In this document: piece after piece, positions 5,098-9,904 of the stretch | Numbering within the stretch: position 1 is the first letter of the stretch | Layout: the number at the start of each line of letters is the position of its first letter | Assembly (NCBI GenBank): GCA_026770585.1 | Contig: MU646309.1 | Coordinates: 203,776 to 215,646 of the forward strand | Source: Baffinella frigidus | Lineage: Eukaryota > Cryptophyceae > Cryptomonadales > Baffinellaceae | Direction of reading: 5' to 3' | DNA length: 11,871 nt | Notes under the pieces: model-generated | The model's database searches: none | What the model was told of the DNA's origin: nothing | What the model saw: only the letters and a program-made list of their open reading frames with translations | Position numbers and translations under genes: made by a program

Positions 5098-5177
5098 TTT
5101 TAAACCGAGTTTTTGAAGCCAACGTGTACCCACACGTTTCGGTCGTCACGGGCTGGCAGTACGACGTTAAAAGCCAG
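5098..5177 (-). pseudogene. H-associated second coding-like repeat, copy 2
   Basis: See the partner at 4822-4904: NVVLPARDDRNVWVHVGFKN in the shared frame. It ends in a stop soon after (Val then TAA), so this copy is not open further. It lies between H4 and H3 on the minus strand. Confidence 0.45.
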
Positions 5178-5189
5178 GATGGTCTGGTT

Positions 5190-5287
5190 TCTTTCAGGGG
5201 GAGGAAACCTGAGAAGGCGCCGCGCCCGCACGCGCCGACGACTGAGTGGGTTAGCTCCACGCGAACGTTGCCGTCCACCTAGGTTTC
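5190..5287 (-). pseudogene. H coding-like repeat copy 4, most complete
   Basis: The minus strand reads VDGNVRVELTHSVVGACGR and then GAFSG. It is bounded by CCGAAACCTAG/GTGGACGG (acceptor-like) and TTCTCAG/GTTTCC (donor-like), which would give an exon of roughly 70 bases. No ATG begins it; the frame opens with GTG. The glycine-rich GRGAFS word could be a kinase nucleotide loop, but length and context are too short to decide. Confidence 0.5.
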
Positions 5288-5440
5288 GGTTTCAGGGGTA
5301 TTAATTTCCAGTTTTTAGTAGTTGTTTATTTTTCAGTTTTCAGTAGTTAGTTTCCAGTTTCCAGTTTCCAGTTGTTTTTTGTTTTTTGTTTTTTGTTTTT
5401 TTTAGGTTTTGGTGTCCAATTTTTAGTTTTTAGTTGTAGT
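5288..5440 (+). repeat. T-rich heptamer arrays TTTCCAG, TTTTCAG, TTTTTTG
   Basis: TTTCCAG repeats three times (about 5349-5371), TTTTCAG with AGTAGTT variants just before, and GTTTTTT about four times (5375-5402). All keep period 7. No gene. These look like degenerate relatives of the other heptamers in the window. Confidence 0.75.
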
Positions 5441-5513
5441 TCTCGCCCGTACGCGCCGACGGCCGGGTGGGGTTAGCTCCACCCGCACGTTGCCGTCCAC
5501 CTAGTTTCGGGGT
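5441..5513 (-). pseudogene. H coding-like repeat copy 5, partial
   Basis: On the minus strand CCTAG/GTGGACGGCAACGTGCGG repeats the start of the H4 exon (VDGNVRVELT). It then diverges (PPGRRRVRA) where HSVVGACGRG is expected, owing to small indels. The GCGTACGGGCGAGAA end replaces the donor region. It is a degraded copy. Confidence 0.45.
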
Positions 5514-5594
5514 TTCGGTTTTGGGGTTTGGGATTCGGGGTTTGGGGGTTGGTTTTGAGGGGGTCGATTTTGTGTGGTTGAGGGTTTGGGGGTT
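5505..5594 (+). repeat. Degenerate TTTCGGG/TTTGGGG heptamers
   Basis: GGGGTTTCGGTTTTGGGGTTT and similar words lead without a break into the 15-bp minisatellite at 5595. No gene. Confidence 0.7.
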
Positions 5595-5744
5595 CGGGTT
5601 TCTGTGATTCGGGTTTCTGTGATTCGGGTTTCTGTGATTCGGGTTTCTGTGATTCGGGTTTCTGTGATTCGGGTTTCTGTGATTCGGGTTTCTGTGATTC
5701 GGGTTTCTGTGATTCGGGTTTCTGTGATTCGGGTTTCTGTGATT
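5595..5744 (+). repeat. 15-bp minisatellite, ten units
   Basis: Ten identical CGGGTTTCTGTGATT units run in exact register, then TGGGTTTCGGGTTTCGGGG. Because 15 is divisible by three, five of six frames stay open and give pentapeptide repeats (VIRVS on plus; NPNHR or QKPES on minus). The perfect identity of units, including silent positions, points to recent expansion rather than protein selection. Confidence 0.95.
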
Positions 5745-5759
5745 TGGGTTTCGGGTTTC

Positions 5760-5828
5760 GGGGCACCTCGAGAGCGACCCCGCGTTGCAAATCTCGACGC
5801 GCGTCGTCAGCACCGCACGCCACATCAC
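5760..5828 (-). pseudogene. J coding-like repeat copy 1
   Basis: The minus strand reads AVLTTRVEICNAG, then with one base missing the frame shifts to VALEVP. The partner at 6066-6135 reads AILSRVDIFNAGVALEVP. Shared DNA includes CGCGTCGA and CTCGAGGTGCCCC. The shift means this copy is broken in its present form. Function unknown. Confidence 0.35.
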
Positions 5829-5847
5829 ACGCCTCAGGGGAATACAG

Positions 5848-5952
5848 TATCCCTCAAGTGGCGAGTAGGCGCATACGCCCTACCGTAGGGCCCTAAGACC
5901 TGCCTAGGACCTGGCGTGGGTCAATTTTGACCCCCTCGCCACTTGAGGGATA
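5848..5952 (-). mobile_element. B element copy 1 (105 bp)
   Basis: TATCCCTCAAGTGGCGAG and its exact complement bound the element (18-bp perfect inverted termini, including flanking TA). The interior includes GCCCTACCGTAGGGCCCTAAG, CTGCCTAGGACC and GGCGTGGGTCAATTTTGACC. It encodes no protein. Copies B2 and B3 show that TA is the duplicated target, which places B with TA-inserting Tc1/mariner-like MITEs. Confidence 0.9.
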
Positions 5953-6065
5953 TGGACCACGCCAGGGCAAAAGTGGGAATTCCAGAACGCGACGTTTCGT
6001 TTCGCGGTACTAAACGAGTGTGCGCTCCCCGGTGAAACGCAGCTCTGGTACAAAAATTAAAACAA
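5953..6065. other. Unassigned spacer
   Basis: No recognised repeat or motif was seen. Both strands are partly open, but there is no second copy to test. Confidence 0.25.
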
Positions 6066-6135
6066 TATTGTAGGGGCACCTCGAGGGCGACGCCCGCGTT
6101 GAAAATATCGACGCGTGACAGGATCGCCGAGCACG
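6066..6135 (-). pseudogene. J coding-like repeat copy 2
   Basis: The minus strand reads CSAILSRVDIFNAGVALEVP in one frame. The block CGCGTTGAAAATATCGACGCG corresponds to CGCGTTGCAAATCTCGACGCG in copy 1. Upstream on the same strand lies repeat E. Not recognised as a known family. Confidence 0.35.
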
Positions 6136-6600
6136 ACTCTCTGCGCCCCAAAGTTGACGGTTCAGTATACCACCATCGTCAAAAGTCGACGGTTCAGTAC
6201 CAGCATCGTCACCAGAAGTTGACGGTTCAGTACCGACGAGCACGACTCTCTGCACCCCCAAAGTTGATATTTCAGTATCCCTCAAGTGGCGAGGGGGTCT
6301 TAAAATACCCACGCTAGGTCCTAGGCAGGTCCTAGGGCCCTACAGTAGGGCGTGTGAGCCTACTCGCCACTTAAGGGATACCAACATCGTCAAAAGTTGA
6401 CGGTTCAGGATCGCCGAGCAGGACTCTCTGCACCCAAAAGTTGATATTTCGGTATACCAACATCGTCACCAAAAGTTGACGGTTCAGTATAGTCAGCATT
6501 CCAGCATCGTCAAAAGTTGACAGTTCAATAGCAACGAGCAGGACTCTCCGCACCCCACAATTGACGGTTCAGTACCAGCACCGTCAAACATTGACGGTTC
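6130..6600 (-). repeat. E repeat cluster (GTTGACGGTTCAGTA units), split by B2
   Basis: The block combines two short units in irregular order: GAGCASGACTCTCTGCACCCC and AAAAGTTGACGGTTCAGTAC with CCAGCATCGTC. There are at least four of the first and eight of the second. The minus strand tends to read QRVVL and EPSTFDDAG, but frames shift between units and several substitutions change residues, so coding origin is uncertain. Element B2 interrupts it at 6276-6380. Confidence 0.7.
6276..6380 (+). mobile_element. B element copy 2 (105 bp), inserted in repeat E
   Basis: The termini TATCCCTCAAGTGGCGAG and CTCGCCACTTAAGGGATA flank the same core as B1 in opposite orientation (GGTCCTAGGGCCCTACAGTA). 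The host reads TTCAG/TA on the left and TA/CCAACATCGTC on the right. Uninterrupted units nearby read TTCAGTACCAGCATCGTC (6193), so one TA became two on insertion. Confidence 0.9.
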
Positions 6601-6668
6601 TGGGGAGGAGGAGTCTGTGAGATTGGCAAATCAAGTACAGTACCCGCCGCGCACAGCCGGCCCCAAAA
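6601..6668. other. Unassigned spacer with partial P word
   Basis: GTACCCGCCGCGCACAGCCGGCC (about 6638-6660) resembles the GTACCTGGCGCGCACAGCCGGGCC block of repeat P at 7233. The remainder is unassigned. Confidence 0.35.
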
Positions 6669-6738
6669 TGTACCAGACCGGGGCTCAACATGTAGTTATA
6701 CCGTCTTTACATGTATTGTACACCGCCTCCCTGGTACA
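6669..6738. mobile_element. D element copy 2, short form
   Basis: TGTACCAG and CTGGTACA form 8-bp perfect inverted ends. Inside, CGGGGCTCAACATGTAGTTATA and CGTCTTTACATGTATTGTA match one arm of D1. The second arm is missing, leaving 70 bp. Confidence 0.65.
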
Positions 6739-6746
6739 AACCCATC

Positions 6747-6778
6747 GTATTAAGGGAGAAGGGTTTCTCCCTTAATAC
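6747..6778. other. Perfect hairpin, 14-bp stem with GGGT loop
   Basis: GTATTAAGGGAGAA pairs perfectly with TTCTCCCTTAATAC around a four-base loop. It lies 8 bp after D2. Like the hairpin at 1351-1386 it has a G-rich tetraloop but an unrelated stem. Function unknown. Confidence 0.6.
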
Positions 6779-6857
6779 AATAATAAAACCTCTGGGATCG
6801 ACTTAGGTACCGTGCGTGCACATCCGGGCCGGAAGTCAGGACCCCCCCTATTGCCCC

Positions 6858-7008
6858 CATTAACCGCGGATATCGTTCTAGATTAACAGCGGATAGCGTT
6901 CTGATTTGACCGCGGATAGCGTTCTGATTTAACCGCGGATAGCGTTCTAGATTACCTGCGGATAGCGTTCTGGTGCCCCCAGTAACAGCGGATAGCGTTC
7001 TAGTGCCC
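6858..7008 (+). repeat. 23-bp tandem repeat, six units
   Basis: GCGGATAGCGTTCT recurs with starts at 6866, 6889, 6912, 6935 and 6958 (exact 23-bp spacing) and again at 6988, after an extra GTGCCCCC. The linker is GATTAAC or GATTTGA. The period is not divisible by three, so this is not a coding repeat. GTGCCCCCATTAMC-type words edge it on both sides. Confidence 0.9.
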
Positions 7009-7017
7009 CCATTACCC

Positions 7018-7136
7018 TTGAGCACCTGGCGCGCACAGCCGGGCCGGCCGGTCACCAGGATCCCCCACACTTCCTCCGCCGTCGCCTCCTCCTCCTCCTC
7101 CTCCTCCTCCTCCTCTTCCTCTTCCTCTTCCTCTTC
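7018..7136 (-). pseudogene. P coding-like repeat copy 1 (poly-Glu plus ATAEE)
   Basis: On the minus strand a Glu/Arg-coding CCT/CTT microsatellite (7084-7136) is followed by ATAEEVWGIL. The DNA GCGCGCACAGCCGGGCCGGCC and CAGGATCCCCC is shared with copy 2, but a four-base indel shifts the frame after GIL. Together with P2-P4 it suggests an exon with an expandable acidic tract, now degraded here. Confidence 0.4.
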
Positions 7137-7229
7137 ACCCTATTATTATTATTATCATCATCATTATTTATATTTATATCAATATAAATATTACTATTAA
7201 TATTAATATTAACAATAATCAATATTGCC
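7137..7229. repeat. ATT/ATC and AATATT microsatellite
   Basis: TATTATTATTATTATCATCATC passes into AATATTA-type repeats. Low complexity, no gene. Confidence 0.9.
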
Positions 7230-7362
7230 CTCGAGTACCTGGCGCGCACAGCCGGGCCGGCCGCCAGGATCCCCCGTATTTCCTCAGCCGTCGCCTCTTC
7301 CTCCTCCTCCTCCTCCTCCTCTTCCCCGCCCCCCGCCCCCTCCTCATCGTCCATAACCTGAT
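7230..7362 (-). pseudogene. P coding-like repeat copy 2
   Basis: The minus strand opens with an ATG at 7354: MDDEEGAGGG, a run of about ten Glu, then ATAEEIRGILAAGPAVRARY. The frame continues only through microsatellite sequence, so its true end is unknown. ATAEE codons differ from copies 1 and 4 at silent positions (gcg/gct). An acidic disordered region before a short conserved word is all that can be said. Confidence 0.4.
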
Positions 7363-7395
7363 TTATGATTTAGAGTTTATGATTTAGGGTTTAAT
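7358..7395 (+). repeat. TTTATGA/TTTAGGG heptamers
   Basis: GATTTATGATTTAGAGTTTATGATTTAGGGTTTA keeps period 7. It sits between two P copies. Confidence 0.75.
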
Positions 7396-7489
7396 TTCGC
7401 AGCCGCCGCCTCTTCCTCCTCCTCCTCCTCCTCCTCCTCCTCCTCCCCCTCCTCCCCCCCCTCGTCGGCATCGTCCATAACCTACCGTA
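7396..7489 (-). pseudogene. P coding-like repeat copy 3
   Basis: An ATG at 7478 on the minus strand gives MDDADEGGEEGE, a Glu run, then AAAA where other copies have ATAEE. The start motif CATCGTCCATA (plus strand) is shared with copy 2 and nearly with copy 4 (AATCGTCCATA). The frame ends shortly after in heptamer sequence. Confidence 0.35.
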
Positions 7490-7628
7490 AGAGCCAGGGT
7501 CGTCCGAGTCAGGTTCCAACTTCATGGTTACGACTTCCTCAGCCGTCGCCCCCTCCCTCTCCTCCTTTTCTCCCTCCGCACCCCCCTCTCCTGTCCCCCC
7601 CCTTCCCCCCCCAATCGTCCATACCCTG
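7490..7628 (-). pseudogene. P coding-like repeat copy 4
   Basis: The minus strand reads ATAEEVVTMKLEPDSDDPGS after an impure CCT-rich tract. The ATG at 7622 (MDD) matches those of copies 2 and 3, but the C-rich tract between no longer codes for poly-Glu. The tail TMKLEPDSDDPGSYG has a plausible protein composition and no counterpart in the other copies. Confidence 0.35.
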
Positions 7629-7817
7629 CCCGCGAGAGAGTCTAGTTTAGGGTTTAGGTTTCAGAGGTTCCAAATGTCAACCTGGTCGAACCTGACAAAC
7701 GGCGAGGTCCAAAAGTCAACAGTCGAGGTCCATCAGGGCGACCCCCTAAGTTAATTTCGGAACTTGAAAGAAACTGTCCCGCTTCTTAAGGCTTCCAACG
7801 CCGAGGATAAGGCGGGA
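7629..7817. other. Unassigned spacer with short repeated words
   Basis: GAGTCTAGTTTAGGGTTTAGG is telomere-like. ACCTGGTCGAACCTGACAAACGG (about 7680) resembles AACTGGTCGAACCTGGTCAAACGG at 8380. GAGGTCCAWMAG words recur at about 7705 and 7726. No gene was recognised. Confidence 0.35.
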
Positions 7818-7857
7818 TATGCTATCTTAGGCATAAAAAAATGCCTAAGATAGCATA
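7818..7857. mobile_element. Perfect 17-bp hairpin, loop AAAAAA (minimal Q-type inverted repeat)
   Basis: TATGCTATCTTAGGCAT pairs perfectly with ATGCCTAAGATAGCATA. The GCTATCTTA and TAAGATAGC words also end the larger element Q at 9422-9537, so this may be a minimal derivative with almost no interior. It lacks the T tail of a terminator. Confidence 0.55.
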
Positions 7858-7890
7858 AATCAGGACAGATTCTGGTATGTTGCGAGACGA

Positions 7891-7980
7891 AATTCCGGCA
7901 CCAACCTGATCCCGGCATTCCGTACCACCCTCTACGGTATTGCATACGGTAGCACCCTACAGAATGCCGGAATTAGGTTG
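7891..7980. repeat. Overlapping inverted repeats around CCGGCATTC
   Basis: AATTCCGGCA (7891) pairs with TGCCGGAATT (7965), and CCGGCATTC (7912) pairs with GAATGCCGG (7962), so two alternative foldbacks share the right arm. TACGGTA occurs twice inside (about 7933 and 7945). It is probably a small foldback element. Confidence 0.55.
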
Positions 7981-8081
7981 ACGCTGGAACCACACGGTGG
8001 GCTTCGAGGGTTTCGGAACTCCTAGATTTAGCGGTGACCAAATTTGCGTTAGAAAATCCTTAAAGTTAACTGCCCACAGGG

Positions 8082-8122
8082 TAAGTTGACTTTTGATGAA
8101 AGGTCCGTAGTCCATTGTGTGG
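8082..8122 (+). repeat. T repeat copy 1
   Basis: GTAAGTTGACTTTTGATGAA and GGTCCGTAGTCCATTGTGTGG recur at 9033-9074 with three differences. The end TCCRYYGTGTGG resembles the A-element terminus AAGTCCGCTGTGTGG, so T could be a lone A-like end. Confidence 0.65.
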
Positions 8123-8287
8123 TTCGGTCGTCCACTCTTAAGTCAACATTCGAGGCTCGCAACCTCATAGGTTATAGGTTACCTCAGCCCTAAACTCATA
8201 GGTTATAGGTTAGTCGAGCGAGGACGGGGACCAATTTTAACGGGTTTAAAAACTGACACCCGAATCCTTGAAGAAACTTTAAAAATA
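8123..8287. repeat. Spacer with TTATAGG words
   Basis: ACTCATAGGTTATAGGTTA-type blocks occur at about 8165 and 8195. The rest, with CTTAAGTCAACATTCGAGG, is unassigned. Confidence 0.45.
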
Positions 8288-8320
8288 AAAAGCCAAGTCC
8301 ATAATACGGTCTTGGCTTTT
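8288..8320. other. 10-bp hairpin AAAAGCCAAG/CTTGGCTTTT
   Basis: The arms 8288-8297 and 8311-8320 are perfect; the loop is 13 bases. It resembles a bacterial terminator in shape, but the surroundings are eukaryotic and there is no gene ending here. Confidence 0.4.
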
Positions 8321-8404
8321 AAATCGGTGTTTCGTTGGCTCGATAATGCCGTGCCGACATTTGGAACCTCTCACCCCTAAACTGGTCGAACCTGGTCAAA
8401 CGGG

Positions 8405-8648
8405 TTCCCTCAACCCTAACCTCATAGTTTTTAGGTTATAGGTTGAAGGTTGCCTTATAGGTTATAGGTTATAGGTTACCTCATAGATTTTAGGTTATAG
8501 GTTGTAGGTTATGGGTTGTCAGTTGTAAGTTATAGGTTAAAGGTTATAGTTTATACGTTATAGGTTACCTCATAGGTTATAGGTTATAAGTTCAAGGTTT
8601 TAGGTTTCAGGTTATAGGTTATAGGTTATAGGTCATAGGTTATAGGGT
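8405..8648 (+). repeat. GGTTATA heptamer field
   Basis: AGGTTATAGGTTATAGGTTA repeats with period 7 and variants (GGTTGAA, GGTTGTA, GGTTATG, GGTTTCA), broken by ACCTCATAG words. This is the longest heptamer block in the window. It ends directly at R1 with GGGTACCTCAGAG. No gene. Confidence 0.85.
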
Positions 8649-8650
8649 AC

Positions 8651-8813
8651 CTCAGAGAGTTCGCGCCCCAGCTCGCCGGGGTCGAGCTTCCCCGTATCTC
8701 TTAAGTGGCAAAATTGACCGCCAAAAGGTCCTAGCAAGGTCCTAGGGCCCTACGGTAGGGCGTAGGAGCCTACTCGCCACTCAAGGGATAGTCAATCGCC
8801 GCTGACCGCGTGG
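8651..8813 (-). pseudogene. R coding-like repeat copy 1, split by B3
   Basis: The minus strand carries the R exon. Removing 8695-8790 restores ATRSAAIDY, followed by a two-base deletion that shifts the frame in place of KEKLDPGELGRE. The end CTCTCTGAG/GTACCC is donor-like. It is inactive twice over, by the frameshift and by the transposon. Confidence 0.6.
8695..8790 (+). mobile_element. B element copy 3 (96 bp), inserted in R1
   Basis: TATCTCTTAAGTGGC and GCCACTCAAGGGATA are the termini, slightly diverged from B1. The core GGTCCTAGGGCCCTACGGTA is conserved. The host reads CCCG/TA on the left and TA/GTCAATCGCCGCTGACC on the right. The empty copy R2 reads CTTGTAGTCAATCGCC, so a single TA target was duplicated. 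Confidence 0.9.
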
Positions 8814-8848
8814 CTTGGCCGATTTCAAAGAGAAACATTTTCAGAATT

Positions 8849-8898
8849 CGTACCAGCATCGTTTAGATGGACCGTCTACATGTCACGTCCTGGTACAA
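8849..8898. repeat. Small inverted repeat CGTACCAG...CTGGTAC with a C-type word
   Basis: GTACCAGCATCGTTTAGATGG recalls the C2 word GTACCAGAAATTGTTTAGATGG. CCTGGTAC closes the interval as an inverted end, like D2. It is probably a fragment linking the C and D families. Confidence 0.4.
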
Positions 8899-9004
8899 AA
8901 TCCTCGACTGGCGAGCGCTGTACCTCAGAGAGTTCGCGCCCCAGCTCGCCAGGGTCGAGCTTCTCCTTGTAGTCAATCGCCGCTGACCGCGTCGCCGCAA
9001 ACAT
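8876..9004 (-). pseudogene. R coding-like repeat copy 2, open frame of 42 codons
   Basis: From the ATG at 9004 the minus strand reads MFAATRSAAIDYKEKLDPG, then ELGRELSEV, then a tail VQRSPVEDF not shared with other copies. Over 26 codons shared with R3, seven differ and six of those are silent third-position changes (ttt/ttc, gcg/gca, gac/gat, aag/aaa, cct/ccc, ggg/ggt). GAG/GTACAG after LSE is donor-like. The upstream AGELMERRGDR part is lost. The KEKL word with LxERxG in sister copies faintly recalls actin (LTERG...DIKEKL), which I treat as a weak lead only. Confidence 0.5.
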
Positions 9005-9032
9005 CTCAATTAATTAAGTCAATTGTCTTCAT

Positions 9033-9074
9033 GTAAGTTGACTTTTGATGAAAGGTTCGTAGTCCACCGTGTGG
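9033..9074 (+). repeat. T repeat copy 2
   Basis: This is a near-identical copy of 8082-8122, ending TAGTCCACCGTGTGG. It lies just upstream (minus-strand sense: downstream) of R3. Confidence 0.65.
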
Positions 9075-9111
9075 AGAGAGCTCTGCCCAAGCCTCTTGCG
9101 TGGCAGGCTTC

Positions 9112-9180
9112 CGGGTTCCGGGTTGAGAGTTTAGGGTAGCGGGCTACGAAGGAATATCGGGCTACGAAGGGGTCGGGCTA
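9112..9180 (+). repeat. Three tandem A-terminus words next to R3
   Basis: GCGGGCTACGAAGGAATATC, CGGGCTACGAAGGGGT and CGGGCTACC follow one another from 9139. CGGGCTACGAAGGGATTTTCG is the subterminal part of element A. Fragments of A ends have thus been reiterated right at the donor side of R3. Degenerate heptamers (CCGGGTTCCGGGTTGAGAG) precede them. Confidence 0.6.
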
Positions 9181-9295
9181 CCTCAGAGAGTTCGCGACCC
9201 AGCTCGCCGGGGTCGAGTTTCTCCTTGTAATCAATCGCCGATGACCGCGTTGCCGCGAATGTCCTGTCTCCTCTCCGCTCCATCAATTCCCCTGC
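9131..9295 (-). pseudogene. R coding-like repeat copy 3, most complete
   Basis: After AGEL the ATG at 9283 opens MERRGDRTFAATRSSAIDY, then KEKLDPGELGRELSEV, and a 50-residue frame that stops in the A-derived repeats at 9131. The R unit itself ends at 9182 with CTCTCTGAG/GTAGCC, donor-like. A TAA lies five codons before the ATG in this frame. Fold and function are not recognised. The codon pattern against R2 and R5 argues for an exon origin. Confidence 0.55.
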
Positions 9296-9319
9296 TTAGG
9301 GATTGAGCGTTGAGCGATG

Positions 9320-9388
9320 CGTTTGTGGGTTGATGAGTCGACGCGAATGTCCCGTCATCTCCGTGCCGCTCCATCAACTCTCCTGCAG
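9320..9388 (-). pseudogene. R coding-like repeat copy 4, 5' part only
   Basis: The minus strand reads AGELMERHGDDGTFAST and then leaves the family. Just before it stands TTGACTCTGTTTCTGCAG/G, a good polypyrimidine tract plus acceptor. That is the best splice-site candidate in the window and fits an exon starting at AGELMER. Confidence 0.5.
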
Positions 9389-9421
9389 AAACAGAGTCAA
9401 CTCAAATTTAGGCACCGTTTT

Positions 9422-9537
9422 GTGTTATCTTACGGGTCAATTTATACACCGTTTGGTGTTATCGTAAGGGTGAAGTTTGCTATCTTAGCCTCGAAATACC
9501 TTGACCATCGCACAAAATCTACCCGTAAGATAGCAAA
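9422..9537. mobile_element. Q element with ATCTTACGGGT inverted ends
   Basis: TGTTATCTTACGGGT (from about 9423) is mirrored by ACCCGTAAGATAGCA (9521-9535). A second inner pair is TTTGCTATCTTA (9476) with TAAGATAGCAAA. CCGTTTTGTGTTATCTTACG is also repeated directly at 9449-9471 as CCGTTTGGTGTTATCGTAAG. The element abuts and truncates R5. A lone end ACCCCTACGATAGCAAC lies at about 9871. Confidence 0.6.
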
Positions 9538-9623
9538 AGGTCGAGTTTCTCCTTATAGTCGATCGCGGCAGACCGCGTTGCCGCGAATGTCCTGTCTCCT
9601 CTCCGCTCCATCAACTCCCCTGC
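9519..9623 (-). pseudogene. R coding-like repeat copy 5
   Basis: From the ATG at 9611 the minus strand reads MERRGDRTFAATRSAAIDY, KEKLD and then a non-family tail of six residues (LLLSYG) where element Q cuts in. Of 24 codons shared with R3, five differ and four of those are silent (tca/tct, att/atc, gat/gac, tac/tat). Upstream residues FRGRAGEL are open. Confidence 0.55.
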
Positions 9624-9639
9624 TCTCCCGCGAAACACG

Positions 9640-9756
9640 TTTTTAGGGTTGACCTTGTCGTTAGCGTTGTCTTTGTCTGAAGGGTTGACTTTAGGGGTTT
9701 TAGGGCGGGCTTAAGGTTTTGTGTTTTGTGTTTTGCGTTTTGTGTTTTGCGTTTAG
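9640..9756 (+). repeat. TTTTGTG/TTTTGCG heptamers with TTTTAGGG-like lead
   Basis: Five units lie at 9717-9751 (TTTTGTG twice, TTTTGCG, TTTTGTG, TTTTGCG). They follow a looser GGGTTGACTTTAGGGGTTTTAGGG. The array replaces the 3' half of R6. Confidence 0.8.
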
Positions 9757-9757
9757 G

Positions 9758-9836
9758 CTTCTCCTGGTAGTAGATCGCGGCGGACCGCGTTGCCGCGAAT
9801 GTCCTGTCTCCTCTCCGCTCCATTAATTCACCTGCG
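9758..9836 (-). pseudogene. R coding-like repeat copy 6, 5' half
   Basis: The minus strand reads AGEL, then from the ATG at 9823 MERRGDRTFAATRSAAIYYQ and EK, before passing into heptamers. Two residues differ from R5 (D to Y, K to Q), the rest being identical or silent. The frame stays open to 9611 only because the heptamer tract lacks stops. ATGTTTCCGCAG just upstream is a possible acceptor. Confidence 0.5.
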
Positions 9837-9904
9837 GAAACATGTTCAATTTACAACACCATTAAAATCAACCCCTACGATAGCAACAAAAAGGTGGTTT
9901 AGGC
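9837..9904. other. Spacer with a lone Q end
   Basis: CCCCTACGATAGCAAC resembles the Q terminus. Nothing else is recognised. Confidence 0.35.

Noticed and set aside
5595-5744. Possible CRISPR array
   Set aside because: Units are contiguous 15-mers without unique spacers, and the setting is eukaryotic. The 23-bp repeat at 6858 is also contiguous.
5430-5888. Long open frames on both strands with NPNHR, QKPES and VIRVS repeats
   Set aside because: They are produced by ten identical 15-bp units. A period divisible by three without a stop keeps several frames open, and silent sites do not vary.
6973-7200. Poly-Ser and Tyr-rich plus-strand frame
   Set aside because: It is the forward reading of CCT and ATT microsatellites. 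The minus-strand reading is the better-supported one.
8288-8320. Rho-independent terminator
   Set aside because: There is no bacterial gene upstream and the general context (telomere-like repeats, splice-like junctions) is eukaryotic.
7660-8400. tRNA internal promoter words (GGTTCGA-like, for example GGTCGAACCTG)
   Set aside because: No matching A box, acceptor stem or anticodon arm could be folded around them.
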